Shown here piece after piece: positions 28,780-38,381 of a stretch of DNA of 41,884 nucleotides. The DNA comes from an uncultured Candidatus Saccharibacteria bacterium. GTDB lineage: Bacteria > Patescibacteriota > Saccharimonadia > Saccharimonadales > Saccharimonadaceae. Position 1 is the first letter of the stretch. The number at the start of each line of letters is the position of its first letter. The stretch covers positions 1-41,884 of the forward strand of contig CAMKRV010000005.1 in NCBI GenBank assembly GCA_946415265.1, written 5' to 3'. Below the pieces are notes generated by a model. It did no database searches. It was given only the letters and a program-made list of their open reading frames with translations, and was not told the origin of the DNA. Position numbers and translations under genes: made by a program.

Positions 28780-30669
28780 ATGAGCAAAATTATCGGTATC
28801 GACCTCGGCACCACCAACTCGGCATTTGCTTACATGGTGGCCGGCAAACCAGAAGTTATTACCAATAGTGAGGGTGATCGCACTACTCCATCTGTAGTAG
28901 CTGTCACCAAAAAAGGCGAGCGTTTGGTGGGTAAAGTTGCTCAACGCCAGCGCGTTACCAACCCAAAGAATACCATTTATGGCATCAAGCGTTTAATCGG
29001 CCGCAAATTCACCGACAAAGAAGTAGAGCGCGATAAGGAAATCAGCCCTTACAAAATCGTGAAAAAGGGCAACGGCGTAGCTGTAGAAATGGACGGCAAA
29101 GAATACACACCAGAAGAAATCAGCGCTATGATTCTTAGCAAAATCAAAGCTGATGCCGAAGCTTTCCTTGGCGAAAAGGTCACCGAAGCCATCATCACTG
29201 TGCCAGCCTATTTCGACGATTCTCAACGCCAAGCTACCAAAGACGCTGGCAAAATCGCTGGCCTCGAAGTCAAGCGTATTATCAACGAACCTACCGCAGC
29301 CGCTCTAGCCTATGGTCTAGAAGGCAAAAAAGACGAGAAAATCGCCGTCTTCGATCTTGGTGGCGGTACCTTCGATGTAAGCATCATGGATATCGGCGAC
29401 GGTGTGTTTGAAGTACTTTCCACCAACGGCGATACTCACCTAGGTGGTGAAGATTTTGACAACATTATCGTTAACTTCCTAGTAGATGAATTCAAGAAAG
29501 AATCCGGCATTGATATCAAGGGTGACGCTGCCGCTATGCAACGCGTCAAAGACGAAGCTGAAAAGGCTAAAAAAGAGCTATCTTCAAGCACTTCTACCGA
29601 TATCAATCTTCCCTTCCTTTCTGCCGATGCCGATGGACCAAAACATTTTGAATATACGCTCACTCGTGCCAAACTCGAAGAATTGGTTGCACCACTTCTA
29701 GATCGCCTAGCCGAGCCAGTAGAAAAGGCTCTAAAAGACGCCAAGCTCAAAACTTCTGATATCGACGAAATCGTGATGGTCGGCGGCATGACTCGTATGC
29801 CAGCCGTAGTAGAAAAAGTTAAAGCCATCTTCGGCAAAGACCCAATGCAGGGCGTCAACCCAGACGAAGTTGTAGCCGTAGGTGCAGCTATCCAGGGCGG
29901 CGTACTTCAAGGCGATGTCAAGGATGTATTGCTCCTAGACGTTACTCCACTTACTCTTGGTATCGAAACCATGGGCGGCGTTCGCACTCCATTGATTGAG
30001 CGTAACACTACTATCCCTACATCTAAGTCCGAAGTGTTCTCTACCGCCAGCGATAATCAGCCTCAGGTAGAAATTCACGTCCTCCAAGGCGAACGCGAAT
30101 TCGCTAAAGACAACAAATCCCTCGGCCGCTTTATCCTAGACGGTATCGCACCAGCTCCACGCGGCGTGCCACAGATTGAAGTTACCTTCAATCTAGACGC
30201 TAACGGCATCTTAAACGTTACTGCCAAAGACAAAGGTACCGGCAAAGAGCAATCTATCACCATCCAAAACTCCGGCAACATGAGCAAAGAAGATATCGAA
30301 AAAGCTCAAAAAGAAGCCGAACTTCACGCTGAAGAGGATAAAAAGAAAAAGGAAGGCATCGACGCTAAAAACCACCTAGAAAACACCATTTATCAAGCCG
30401 AAAAAATGCCCGATGAATACAAGGATAAAATTAGCGACGAAGATAAAGAGACTATCAAAAAAGCTGTGGAAGAGGCCCGCAAGGTACTAAACGACACCGA
30501 CGCCGACAAAGAAAAGTACGAAGAAGCCATCAAAGAGCTCTCCGATAAAATCATGCCTATCGGCGCAAAAATGTATCAAGCTTCTGCCGACGATGCTAAA
30601 TCAGAAGACAAAAAAGACGACAAGTCTTCCGACGACGAACCCGTCGAAGGCGAAGTAGTAGATAAATAA
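28780..30669 (+). CDS. dnaK: Chaperone DnaK (Hsp70)
   Basis: 629 residues. ATP-dependent chaperone acting with DnaJ and GrpE. ATPase domain (about 1-380): [71 protein letters not shown]. Substrate domain (about 390-500): [16 protein letters not shown], then a helical lid and an acidic tail ending EGEVVDK. AAAGGAGG 6 nt before the ATG is one of the best ribosome-binding sites here. Controlled by two CIRCE operators. Encoded alone: grpE, dnaJ and hrcA are not adjacent, and a strong terminator follows. Confidence 0.98.
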   Translation: MSKIIGIDLGTTNSAFAYMVAGKPEVITNSEGDRTTPSVVAVTKKGERLVGKVAQRQRVTNPKNTIYGIKRLIGRKFTDKEVERDKEISPYKIVKKGNGVAVEMDGKEYTPEEISAMILSKIKADAEAFLGEKVTEAIITVPAYFDDSQRQATKDAGKIAGLEVKRIINEPTAAALAYGLEGKKDEKIAVFDLGGGTFDVSIMDIGDGVFEVLSTNGDTHLGGEDFDNIIVNFLVDEFKKESGIDIKGDAAAMQRVKDEAEKAKKELSSSTSTDINLPFLSADADGPKHFEYTLTRAKLEELVAPLLDRLAEPVEKALKDAKLKTSDIDEIVMVGGMTRMPAVVEKVKAIFGKDPMQGVNPDEVVAVGAAIQGGVLQGDVKDVLLLDVTPLTLGIETMGGVRTPLIERNTTIPTSKSEVFSTASDNQPQVEIHVLQGEREFAKDNKSLGRFILDGIAPAPRGVPQIEVTFNLDANGILNVTAKDKGTGKEQSITIQNSGNMSKEDIEKAQKEAELHAEEDKKKKEGIDAKNHLENTIYQAEKMPDEYKDKISDEDKETIKKAVEEARKVLNDTDADKEKYEEAIKELSDKIMPIGAKMYQASADDAKSEDKKDDKSSDDEPVEGEVVDK

Positions 30670-30685
30670 TCTATTCCACTCTTCC

Positions 30686-30714
30686 AAAATAGCCCCACCT
30701 CCTGGGGCTATTTT
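30686..30714 (+). terminator. Intrinsic terminator of dnaK
   Basis: Perfect 12-bp stem AAAATAGCCCCA / TGGGGCTATTTT with loop CCTCC, ending in TTTT. Confidence 0.9.
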
Positions 30715-30720
30715 GTGTGC

Positions 30721-30726
30721 TATAAT
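30721..30726 (+). promoter_or_regulatory. Extended -10 promoter of the pta-like gene, leaderless
   Basis: TGC-TATAAT, 6 nt before the ATG at 30733. It follows the dnaK terminator by 6 nt. Confidence 0.65.
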
Positions 30727-30732
30727 TTATCT

Positions 30733-31482
30733 ATGAAAATCCTCATACCAGAATTAGAAAACCCTATCATCCAAAAAGCCATCCAGGGTTTTCCAGAAAT
30801 AGAGTTCATCAACACTGAAAACCTCAACGATGCCAACGAAATATTAGCTCAAGGTCAAGCCGATTCCATGATCTCCGGTCTAGATTATTCTTCGCGCGAT
30901 GTCCTTATAGCATACAAAAACCACTTACCATTAAAATCTGATTATTTCTCTAGTTGTTTTATCTGTGAAAAAGAAGGCCAGCATTTCGCTCTCGCCGATG
31001 GCGGAGTCAACAAAATCCCCACCAAGGAACAACTGTATACTATAGTTGAAGATACTGCCAAAACTTATCAAACTTATTATAATGAACAGCCCAAAATCGC
31101 CATGCTTTCCTATTCCACCAATGGCAGTGGCGGCAAAAATCCCGATCTTGAAAAAATCCATTTCGTAATTGAAAAAATCCGCACCAGCCATCCAGATTGG
31201 CTAATTGACGGCGAAATGCAGCTAGATGCCGCGGTGAGTCCCACAATTTCCACCAAAAAGTTTCCCACTTCACAAATCAAAGGTGAAGCCAACATCCTTA
31301 TTACCCCAGATCTTAATTCTGGTAACATCTTCTACAAATCGCTCGAACAATTCGGCGGCTTCACTATCGCTGGGCCAATTATTCAAGGCTTCACCATCCC
31401 ACTCGCAGATTTATCCCGCGGCAGCACAGTCAATGATATTATACTCACTATTAATGTTTTAAGGAGCTTAATCAATGAATAA
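30733..31482 (+). CDS. Phosphate acetyltransferase-like protein (PTA_PTB family), short form
   Basis: 249 residues. The second half has the PTA_PTB signatures in order: KIAMLSYSTNGSGG, DWLIDGEMQLDAAVSP, KGEANILITPDLNSGNIFYKSL and AGPIIQGFTIPLADLSRGSTVNDII. These line the acetyl-CoA/phosphate site of phosphotransacetylase, which interconverts acetyl-CoA and acetyl phosphate. The canonical enzyme is about 325 residues; about 70 residues of the N-terminal domain are missing. The start is fixed by a leaderless extended -10, so this is not an annotation artefact. No ackA is in the window. It could be a minimal Pta or a related acyltransferase. Confidence 0.8.
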   Translation: MKILIPELENPIIQKAIQGFPEIEFINTENLNDANEILAQGQADSMISGLDYSSRDVLIAYKNHLPLKSDYFSSCFICEKEGQHFALADGGVNKIPTKEQLYTIVEDTAKTYQTYYNEQPKIAMLSYSTNGSGGKNPDLEKIHFVIEKIRTSHPDWLIDGEMQLDAAVSPTISTKKFPTSQIKGEANILITPDLNSGNIFYKSLEQFGGFTIAGPIIQGFTIPLADLSRGSTVNDIILTINVLRSLINE

Positions 31483-31624
31483 CCGAATAATATCTTTAGA
31501 GACCGCACGCGACAACGGGAGCGGAATGAGCGAGGAGCCCCGTAACGACCGCCCCTTGGGACGCGGACGACCTATGGTCGACGGGCGCGACGAAGTGAGT
31601 CGAGAAAGATATTATCGGTTATTC
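31477..31624. repeat. 148-nt element with ~20-bp terminal inverted repeats and GC-rich core
   Basis: The left arm begins GAATAACCGA (31477-31497) and the right arm ends CGGTTATTC (31605-31624); they are complementary over 20 bp with one bulged A. The core is strikingly GC-rich for the region, contains a CGACC-TAT-GGTCG hairpin and several GCGAG/CGACGAAGTGAG-type words, and codes for nothing. The left arm covers the pta-like stop codon. A MITE-like or REP-like insertion is the best guess. Confidence 0.6.
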
Positions 31625-31644
31625 TTAAAGAAAGGAATATTACT

Positions 31645-32964
31645 ATGAAATACTTTGGCACCGACGGTATCCGTCAAAAAGCCGATCAATTCACCCCAGA
31701 TTTTCTTACCAACATCATCAAAGGTCTCATCGATTATACCGGCGACAATGTCAAAGTCCTCATCGGCGGCGACACTCGTGAATCCACCGAATGGATCCTA
31801 GCCGATCTAGAAACCGCCCTTGAAACTTTCGGCATAGAATATGGCAATGTTGGTGTTTTGCCTACTCCGGCTATCAATTATTGTTTCACCAAGATGGGCT
31901 TCGATATCGCCATAGATGTCACTGCCTCCCACAATCCATACACAGATAACGGCATCAAAATCTTTGAACGCGGCCCTCACGACACCGGCATCAAACTATC
32001 CGAAAAAGGCCGCCAAACCATTGAAAATGCGCTAGATAATCCCCAAACTTATTCTACTATTTCTCCTAGTATTCGTGAAAGTTTGCATGAAGACGCCTTA
32101 GATATATACAAAGACCATCTACGCGAGCATCTCAAAGGTATCGATTTTTCCAACCTCCACATTGGCATGGATTGCGCCAACGGTGCCACTAGCACCATCA
32201 ATAAAACCGTATTTGAAGAATTCGGAGCCAAGGTAGAACTCATCAATGCCGACGATTCTTATAGCACCAAAATCAACCATAATTGTGGCAGTACTCACTT
32301 AGAGCAACTTCAAAATCTCGTCAAAAACCAAAAGCTAGATTATGGCGTTGCTTTTGATGGCGATGGAGATCGTGTCCTCATGATAGATGAAAATGGCGAA
32401 ATCGTAGATGGCGACCAAATTATTGCTATTCTTGCAGACTATCTGCATTTAGATTCCATTGCCGTTACTGTTATGGCCAACCAAGGCATCCTAAATTGGG
32501 CCAAAAATCATAAAATTAAGTTAGAAATTACCCCAGTCGGTGATTCCAATGTAGCCGCCGCCATGCGCGAAAAACATATCGCTATCGGCGGGGAGCAATC
32601 TGGACACGTCATTCTTCCTGGCGAAGCCACCGGCGACGGCATGCTCACTGCCCTCATTGTTACTAAAGCCATCGCCACTACCGGCAAAAGCCTTAGCAAA
32701 CTCGCTAGCATCATCACCAAATACCCCCAAGTTAATCTCACACTAGACGCCACGCCAGCACAAAAATCCAGCCTAGCGACGTCTAACGTCGTTAAAGATA
32801 TACTAGCACAATTTGAAGAAAAAGTCAAGTCTACAAATGGTCGCCTGCTTGTCCGCCCCTCTGGCACCGAAGATCTTATCCGTATTACCATGTGGGGAGA
32901 CGACAAAGCAAAAACCACCACCCTCGCCGAAGAACTCAAAACTAAATTAGGAGAAATCTTATGA
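31645..32964 (+). CDS. glmM: Phosphoglucosamine mutase
   Basis: 439 residues, normal length. Converts glucosamine-6-phosphate to glucosamine-1-phosphate on the way to UDP-GlcNAc. Four alpha-D-phosphohexomutase domains: N-terminal YFGTDGIRQ, phosphoserine loop DVTASHNPYTDNGIK (Ser about 95), metal loop FDGDGDRVLMID (about 235), sugar loop GEQSGHVI and phosphate loop RPSGTEDLIRITM near the C-terminus. AAAGGA precedes the start. The stop overlaps the GNAT start as ATGA. It works with GlmS encoded at 39432; glmU is not seen. Confidence 0.95.
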   Translation: MKYFGTDGIRQKADQFTPDFLTNIIKGLIDYTGDNVKVLIGGDTRESTEWILADLETALETFGIEYGNVGVLPTPAINYCFTKMGFDIAIDVTASHNPYTDNGIKIFERGPHDTGIKLSEKGRQTIENALDNPQTYSTISPSIRESLHEDALDIYKDHLREHLKGIDFSNLHIGMDCANGATSTINKTVFEEFGAKVELINADDSYSTKINHNCGSTHLEQLQNLVKNQKLDYGVAFDGDGDRVLMIDENGEIVDGDQIIAILADYLHLDSIAVTVMANQGILNWAKNHKIKLEITPVGDSNVAAAMREKHIAIGGEQSGHVILPGEATGDGMLTALIVTKAIATTGKSLSKLASIITKYPQVNLTLDATPAQKSSLATSNVVKDILAQFEEKVKSTNGRLLVRPSGTEDLIRITMWGDDKAKTTTLAEELKTKLGEIL

Positions 32965-33401
32965 AAATTACCAAACTAGAAAAATACACCCCCGAAACCG
33001 CCGATCAAATCCGTAAACTCCTCATCCAACTATCTCGCAGTGGCAAAGACCGCGGTGAAATCCCTAAAGAATGGTTTGAAGAACTTATCGCTTCCCCTTA
33101 TCACGATATGTTGGTTGCCATAGACGACAACAATCAAATCATCGGCATTGCTACACTATCTATTCATATGGGGCCCATCATCCGCAAAAATGCCTATCTT
33201 GAAGATTTTGTCACCGACCAAACTGTCCGCGGCAAAGGTATCGGTTCCGCCCTCTGGGATGCTATGCTAGCCTGGGCTAAAGACAAAGGTTGTAACAACC
33301 TAGAATTTACTTGTGGCAACGGCCGCGAAGCATCTCAACAATTCTATAAAAATCACGGCGCCACTATTTACGATACAAACTTTTTCCGTCGCCAAGTATA
33401 A
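32961..33401 (+). CDS. GNAT-family N-acetyltransferase
   Basis: 146 residues forming one Acetyltransf_1 domain. Strand 4 (AYLEDFVTDQTVRGKGIGSALWDAML) carries the acetyl-CoA pyrophosphate loop (R-G-K-G-I-G), and the C-terminal half has LEFTCGNGREASQQFYKNHGA. The substrate is unknown. Tight translational coupling to glmM makes an amino-sugar substrate worth testing, because a GlmU acetyltransferase is not in sight; this is speculation. The last 38 nt overlap the convergent polysaccharide gene. Confidence 0.88.
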   Translation: MKITKLEKYTPETADQIRKLLIQLSRSGKDRGEIPKEWFEELIASPYHDMLVAIDDNNQIIGIATLSIHMGPIIRKNAYLEDFVTDQTVRGKGIGSALWDAMLAWAKDKGCNNLEFTCGNGREASQQFYKNHGATIYDTNFFRRQV

Positions 33402-34761
33402 CCATCAAAATCGCCGGCAACAAATATATGTGCAACGCGTTCGGTAATCCCGCAAAAAAGCATACCGTTATTCCGTACGCCAATATCAACGTCCAAATTA
33501 CTTCCCTAGCTGGATTTTTGTACACCGCCCGAACAATCAAAACCAGAGTCATTACCATTAACACCACGCCCACCAACCCAGTTTCTAGCAACAAACTCGC
33601 GTATTGATTTTGCACAATCTCCTTTGGTGCTGGCGATAGTTCATTTACATACAACGCTTGCCCAGCCCCACCTAACCCCACACCAAACATTATAGTATTA
33701 AAATCTTTTCGCCACACCGTTAGCGCCGCATCAGTTAACCGCACTCGCGTATCTGTAGATTCCTCCACATAACCATCGAACACCGCCTTATCTTCTTTAG
33801 CTTCTTCATCTACCGTTTCTAAAGTAGATGCATTCGCTTCCTCCGGTAAAATCTCACTTTTGTTCTCACGAATATCAATAACTCCTAACGACAATTGATT
33901 TATTACTTTTGCCACTCCATCCACATAAGTATCGTTAGTTGGACTAGCCTGTGCCATCACACCTTGCAAATTCAGCGTGAACAAAAACGCTGCGGCAATA
34001 ATCAAAAAAGCTTTACAAACCCTCCAATCTTTTTGTCGCACCCACTCAAATACTGTCATAAAAATCATTGCTACCACAAACGCATAAATCGCCCCTCGCG
34101 AAAATGTTAAAAATATTGTCACTGCAAAAATAAAAAACAACCAAAAATATTGTTTATTTTTCTTTAAACCAAACCACGCACTCACTGTCGCCGGCGCAAG
34201 CAGCAAATTCCCCATAAATTGTGGCTCTATTGCAAATCCATTCGGATGCGGAAACCCAAACATTTTATACGTACATCCTGCACACATCAAACTCCCCTCG
34301 CGTGGCAACCCTGCCAAATCCAAAACGCATTGCACCAAACACCACCCACACACCGCCAGTGCCGAACCAAAAAACATTTTCCAGAATATTTCTTTAACAC
34401 CCGCCTCCTTCAAAATACTCCGTAAAGAAAAAAACGCATATCCCGCAAAATATATAAACCATAATATTCCCACGGTTAATAATCCTCGCAAACTATTTAG
34501 CGACCACAACACCGACAATGTCACAAAAATAGGAAACAGCATCCATACCCACATTTTCCTGCAATCCCTAAATAGCATCTTTTTCTTTATCATTATTCCA
34601 AACGCCACCACATCAAAAACCACCAGCCAAATTAACGGCAAGGAAAGTTCAAAATTCATTGATTCACTCGCGCCCAATTTAATCACCGGATAATAAGAAA
34701 AAAACAACACCGCTGGCAATATATAAATCAATCCTCTATAAATCTTATTTATCTTTTGCAT
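33364..34761 (-). CDS. O-antigen ligase/polymerase-like membrane protein (Wzy_C family)
   Basis: 465 residues with about 11 membrane helices. The Wzy_C signature region is at about 160-245: FPHPNGFAIEPQFMGNLLLAPA followed by helices and FLTFSRGAIYAFVVAM. A large external loop (about 265-375) contains a charged stretch (DEEAKEDKAVFDG) and GVGLGGAGQALYVNE. Such proteins polymerise or transfer lipid-linked glycans at the outer face of the membrane. The start overlaps the GT4 gene by 17 nt. The 3' end overlaps the GNAT gene tail-to-tail by 38 nt. Confidence 0.85.
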   Translation of the reverse strand: MQKINKIYRGLIYILPAVLFFSYYPVIKLGASESMNFELSLPLIWLVVFDVVAFGIMIKKKMLFRDCRKMWVWMLFPIFVTLSVLWSLNSLRGLLTVGILWFIYFAGYAFFSLRSILKEAGVKEIFWKMFFGSALAVCGWCLVQCVLDLAGLPREGSLMCAGCTYKMFGFPHPNGFAIEPQFMGNLLLAPATVSAWFGLKKNKQYFWLFFIFAVTIFLTFSRGAIYAFVVAMIFMTVFEWVRQKDWRVCKAFLIIAAAFLFTLNLQGVMAQASPTNDTYVDGVAKVINQLSLGVIDIRENKSEILPEEANASTLETVDEEAKEDKAVFDGYVEESTDTRVRLTDAALTVWRKDFNTIMFGVGLGGAGQALYVNELSPAPKEIVQNQYASLLLETGLVGVVLMVMTLVLIVRAVYKNPAREVIWTLILAYGITVCFFAGLPNALHIYLLPAILMVILGDGKSLYRK

Positions 34762-35974
34762 TTTTCTTACCCGTCTTTTCCTTCACAAAATTCACAATTT
34801 CATTATCAAACCTCGCCACGCCAAAACCATCCACAGTTTTAGAAATCTTTTCACGATCAAATTTCATTTTTTCAAACTTCAAAATTGCTTCCGCCAAAGA
34901 TTTAGCCGTTTGTTCCTTAAACAAAATTCCATTTTTGCCATCTTTAATATAATCACGCGACCCGCCCTCAGCAAAGCCTATCACCGGGCACCCTGCCGCC
35001 AATGCTTCTACCGGTGCTATGCCAAATGGCTCCAAACTAGGGAATAAATATCCCTTCGCCTGCGCTAAATACACAGCCAATTCTTCTTTCTTCATCAACG
35101 GCAAAAATTTTATTAAATCCGAACCTTCTGCCATTTTTACCAGTTTTCTATGCTCGGGCCCCTCGCCTATTACCACTAGACGCCGTTGAGCCATCAAGCA
35201 GGCTTTCACCGCAAGGTCTAATCTTTTCCAGTTCACTTGACGCGCAGTAGTAATATATGTTTTAGCTAGGTCCAAGTTTTCCACAACCTGTGCAGAACCC
35301 ACCCCTTGTTTTTTCGTAGTTTTATTTCCCTGCTTCGTTTGCTTTTTGCTAGACTTTATTTTGAAATCGTCAATCTCCACTGGCGGGTGTATCACTACAG
35401 CTTCTCGCCCATAATACTTTTTTATCGCATCTTTCGCGTACTCAGAAATCGTCACATAATAATCCGGATTTTGCGCCGCCTTTAAATCTGCTTTCCGCAA
35501 AGGCCGCACCATCAGTTTAAAGAAAAACCTCACAAACGGATTCAGCACTCCAAACCCCGGGTTTTTCACGTAATCATCGTACATTTGCCAATAATATTGC
35601 GTCGGCACATGACAATAAGAGATGTGAAGTCCATTCGGGCACTTCACATCTTTCTTCCCCGCCTCGTGAAGGCACTTTCCAGACTTCACGGCTTTAGCTT
35701 CCGCCCCAGTTACCGATATAATCAAATCATAATCCGATAAATCCAAATGCGAAAAATACCATTGCCTAAAAGGCCCCAACACCCGCCGCATCTTGCTCGG
35801 GAACTTTTGCAACCACCCCGTCCGCACATCTGCATCCTTAAACCAATCAATCCCTTTCGGATCATATTTAGAAGTATAAATCGGCGCCACTGGATATAAT
35901 TCGTGAATCCTAAGGAGCACCTTCTCTGCTCCACCCACATTTGTCAGCCAATCACAAACCAGCGCAACTTTCAT
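34745..35974 (-). CDS. Glycosyltransferase family 4 (GT-B)
   Basis: 409 residues. Donor-side motif EPFGIAPVEALAAGCPVIGFAEGGSRDYI (about 325) with the E-x7-E of GT4, and N-terminal ALVCDWLTNVGGAEKVLLRI with the glycine-rich acceptor loop. ISYCHVPTQYYWQMYDDY is a block typical of mannosyl/rhamnosyl-type GT4 enzymes. A Lys/Gln-rich insert (KKQTKQGNKTTKKQG, about 210) at the domain hinge is unusual. It probably adds a sugar to a lipid-linked glycan begun by the upstream sugar transferase. The start overlaps that gene's stop by 1 nt (TAATG). Confidence 0.9.
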   Translation of the reverse strand: MKVALVCDWLTNVGGAEKVLLRIHELYPVAPIYTSKYDPKGIDWFKDADVRTGWLQKFPSKMRRVLGPFRQWYFSHLDLSDYDLIISVTGAEAKAVKSGKCLHEAGKKDVKCPNGLHISYCHVPTQYYWQMYDDYVKNPGFGVLNPFVRFFFKLMVRPLRKADLKAAQNPDYYVTISEYAKDAIKKYYGREAVVIHPPVEIDDFKIKSSKKQTKQGNKTTKKQGVGSAQVVENLDLAKTYITTARQVNWKRLDLAVKACLMAQRRLVVIGEGPEHRKLVKMAEGSDLIKFLPLMKKEELAVYLAQAKGYLFPSLEPFGIAPVEALAAGCPVIGFAEGGSRDYIKDGKNGILFKEQTAKSLAEAILKFEKMKFDREKISKTVDGFGVARFDNEIVNFVKEKTGKKNAKDK

Positions 35975-37398
35975 TATTTAGCACCTTCACCCTTAAAAAC
36001 CGCTGCAATCGTCTTAAAGAAAATAGAAAGATCTAGCATCAGTGACCAATTCCGTACATAATAAATATCTAGTGCCCGCCGCTCTTCAAATGATATATCG
36101 CGCCTACCACTCACCTGCGCAAACCCAGTTAATCCAGACTTCACAGTAAGCAGTAAAGATCTGTCACCATAATCGCGTAACTCTCCTGGCAGTAACGCCC
36201 TCGGCCCAATCAACGAGATATCCCCCTTCAATATATTAAACAATTGCGGTAATTCGTCCAAAGATGTCTTCCGAATAAACTTCCCTATCTTGGTAATTCG
36301 CGGATCATTTTTCATATAATCGCCATCCCGCCGGTATTTTTTAATTAATTCTGGCTTCCCCATTTTGATGAACGCTTCTTCCGCCGTCAGCCCAGAATAT
36401 TCAGATTTCATAGATCTAAACTTATAGCATTTAAATTTCCGGTTGTATTGTGTTAGCCTATCATCTGCATACATCGGCGAATGTTTAAAATCGGAAAACT
36501 TAATTATCAGCCAAATTATCGCCATCGGTATCAACGTAATTATTATCGCCACAATACTAAATACAATATCAAACGTGCGTTTTACTACCGCATACCCGCC
36601 AGTTAGCGGCGTTGCCATTACTAGCACTGCTGGAGTATTCCCCACTAACTCCAATTCACCAAAATGCGAAGAAAGCGCCGTCTCGCTCGGCACAAAATAA
36701 TACAAAAGATGTCGCGCAATAGCCTGTTTATATACATATTCTGTACTTTTTTCATCCGTCTGAAAAATCACGTCTGCCCGCGCCTTTTTCAAAGCATCTT
36801 TGAGCGATGAATATTGGTGTGTTTTCAAATCTCGCGGAATATATTTGCGGTTCGCTACAATCCCCGCCAATCTATAACCACATTCCGGTGTAGCGGTGAT
36901 ATAATCCGCTAAATATTCTGTATTTTTATGATTTCCAATTATCACCACCCGTTTCGTACCATAATCATTTCTAAAAATCCGTCGCACAATAAATCTTACC
37001 AGTATCCGCTCCATCAACAAAAACACAAAACATAACGCCATTGCCGTCACAGCCATCACTCGCACTGGAAACAAATTCTCTCCCACAAAGAAATCATATA
37101 CAATTAATGCCGCTACAGACAACACCGCTGCTAGCACCAGGCGCATTCTTTCTGGAAATCTAGACCGCCCCAAAAAAATAGATTTTTTATATAATCCTAG
37201 CGCCGCCAATATCACCAGCATTATTGGCACCAAAAACACTATCGTCCAAGTAAACTCCAAAAGTTGCGACTCAAATGCATACGGCCGCGGATCTACATGC
37301 ACCCGGACAAAATAAGCCATCGCAAAAGACAATATCAGTGCCAATGCGTCCCCCACAATTAAACAGAATCTTAAAATAAAATCGGACTTTTTCCGCAT
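35974..37398 (-). CDS. Polyprenyl-phosphate sugar-1-phosphate transferase (WbaP/WcaJ-like)
   Basis: 474 residues. Four N-terminal helices (about 8-130), a CoA-binding-like domain (about 145-260: KRVVIIGNHKNTEYLADYI), a fifth helix (about 280-305), then the catalytic bacterial sugar transferase domain: KFKCYKFRSMKSE, DPRITKIGKFIRKTSLDELPQLFNILKGDISLIGPRALLP and GLTGFAQVSGRRDISFEERRALDIYYVRNWSLMLDL. It starts glycan synthesis by moving a sugar phosphate onto undecaprenyl phosphate. It is the first gene of the three-gene polysaccharide operon with a leaderless extended promoter. Confidence 0.95.
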   Translation of the reverse strand: MRKKSDFILRFCLIVGDALALILSFAMAYFVRVHVDPRPYAFESQLLEFTWTIVFLVPIMLVILAALGLYKKSIFLGRSRFPERMRLVLAAVLSVAALIVYDFFVGENLFPVRVMAVTAMALCFVFLLMERILVRFIVRRIFRNDYGTKRVVIIGNHKNTEYLADYITATPECGYRLAGIVANRKYIPRDLKTHQYSSLKDALKKARADVIFQTDEKSTEYVYKQAIARHLLYYFVPSETALSSHFGELELVGNTPAVLVMATPLTGGYAVVKRTFDIVFSIVAIIITLIPMAIIWLIIKFSDFKHSPMYADDRLTQYNRKFKCYKFRSMKSEYSGLTAEEAFIKMGKPELIKKYRRDGDYMKNDPRITKIGKFIRKTSLDELPQLFNILKGDISLIGPRALLPGELRDYGDRSLLLTVKSGLTGFAQVSGRRDISFEERRALDIYYVRNWSLMLDLSIFFKTIAAVFKGEGAK

Positions 37399-37404
37399 AT
37401 CTTA

Positions 37405-37410
37405 ATTATA
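37405..37410 (-). promoter_or_regulatory. -10 promoter of the polysaccharide operon, leaderless
   Basis: TATAAT on the minus strand, 6 nt before the ATG at 37398. Confidence 0.65.
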
Positions 37411-37430
37411 CAATAAACACCTATTTTCTT

Positions 37431-38285
37431 CTACTGTGCTGCTTTCTTTTTCTTGTGGCTGTGGATTGTTTTTACGATTTTTGCCACAATAGCCATCACC
37501 AACAATACAACCAACATCAAGAACCAAATCGGGCAAATCAACACATTTTTCTCTGTCGTAGACACTTCGCCATTATAATAAATATCTTGTCTCACATTTA
37601 CAATCCCTAGAAGTGGCAGTTCATCTATTTTCTTACTTACAAATTTCTGAGAATCCGGCATGATTAACTCTGCATAAGCACCATTGTCAAGTTCTGCAGA
37701 AGCAATCGTTTCGCCAGTAAACACATTCGTAGCTTTGATTACAATTTCTGCTATTTCATGAACATTCCCAGTATTTGTAATTAATGAACTTACCGTTATA
37801 GGATTTTCCACCAAAAACCCTGGCACATTATTTTCTACGACTCTACCCTCGTGAATAGTTTCACCATTTACTTTAGCATAAAGCACGCTCGCAATCTCTA
37901 ATATATTATTAACTGTCGTTTTCTCATACGTATCTTTATCGTTATCTTTACTTATAATAATAGCAACATATTGTCCACCACCAGGCGCATCTTCCGGCAC
38001 CGTTATGGTGTATTCAATTTCTTTAGTTTCATTTGGCGCCAACGTCCCGTTAGGCTCATGTATAGTGATCCAGTCCGTCATACGAGTATGATCCGTTTTT
38101 GTAGTGACGTCCGCATCGTATTCTGCATTCGCCACACTATATGGCGCCGCATAAGCCTTATAATCAAAATTCTTAACCGAATTAGCCGGATTTGACACGG
38201 TCACAGAAAAATTATAAGTTTCACCAGGATTCAATTCTATCATTCGGTTCATTGGCGTCACTGAAAACTCATTACTACTCTGCAT
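37431..38285 (-). CDS. Extracellular beta-sandwich protein with C-terminal anchor (DUF916-like), no signal peptide seen
   Basis: 284 residues. Two beta-sandwich regions (about 5-120: MIELNPGETYNFSVTVSNPAN, TKEIEYTITVPEDAPGGGQYVAIIIS; about 125-235: ILEIASVLYAKVNGE, NPITVSSLITNTGNVHEIAE) match the DUF916/WxL-binding style of wall proteins. They are followed by one membrane helix (about 250-272) and a basic tail. GGAG 4 nt before ATG 38285 supports this start, and an in-frame TAA lies 24 nt upstream, so no longer form exists. The lack of an N-terminal signal peptide is odd for such a protein. It may bind the secreted surface proteins nearby. Confidence 0.75.
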   Translation of the reverse strand: MQSSNEFSVTPMNRMIELNPGETYNFSVTVSNPANSVKNFDYKAYAAPYSVANAEYDADVTTKTDHTRMTDWITIHEPNGTLAPNETKEIEYTITVPEDAPGGGQYVAIIISKDNDKDTYEKTTVNNILEIASVLYAKVNGETIHEGRVVENNVPGFLVENPITVSSLITNTGNVHEIAEIVIKATNVFTGETIASAELDNGAYAELIMPDSQKFVSKKIDELPLLGIVNVRQDIYYNGEVSTTEKNVLICPIWFLMLVVLLVMAIVAKIVKTIHSHKKKKAAQ

Positions 38286-38381
38286 AATTCTCCACTTTTT
38301 TTACCTATACCTATTATATCTTTTTTAGCTGTTTTTAAAAAGTCAAAAACAAAATCCAACCTCTCCCTTACGAAATATTAA

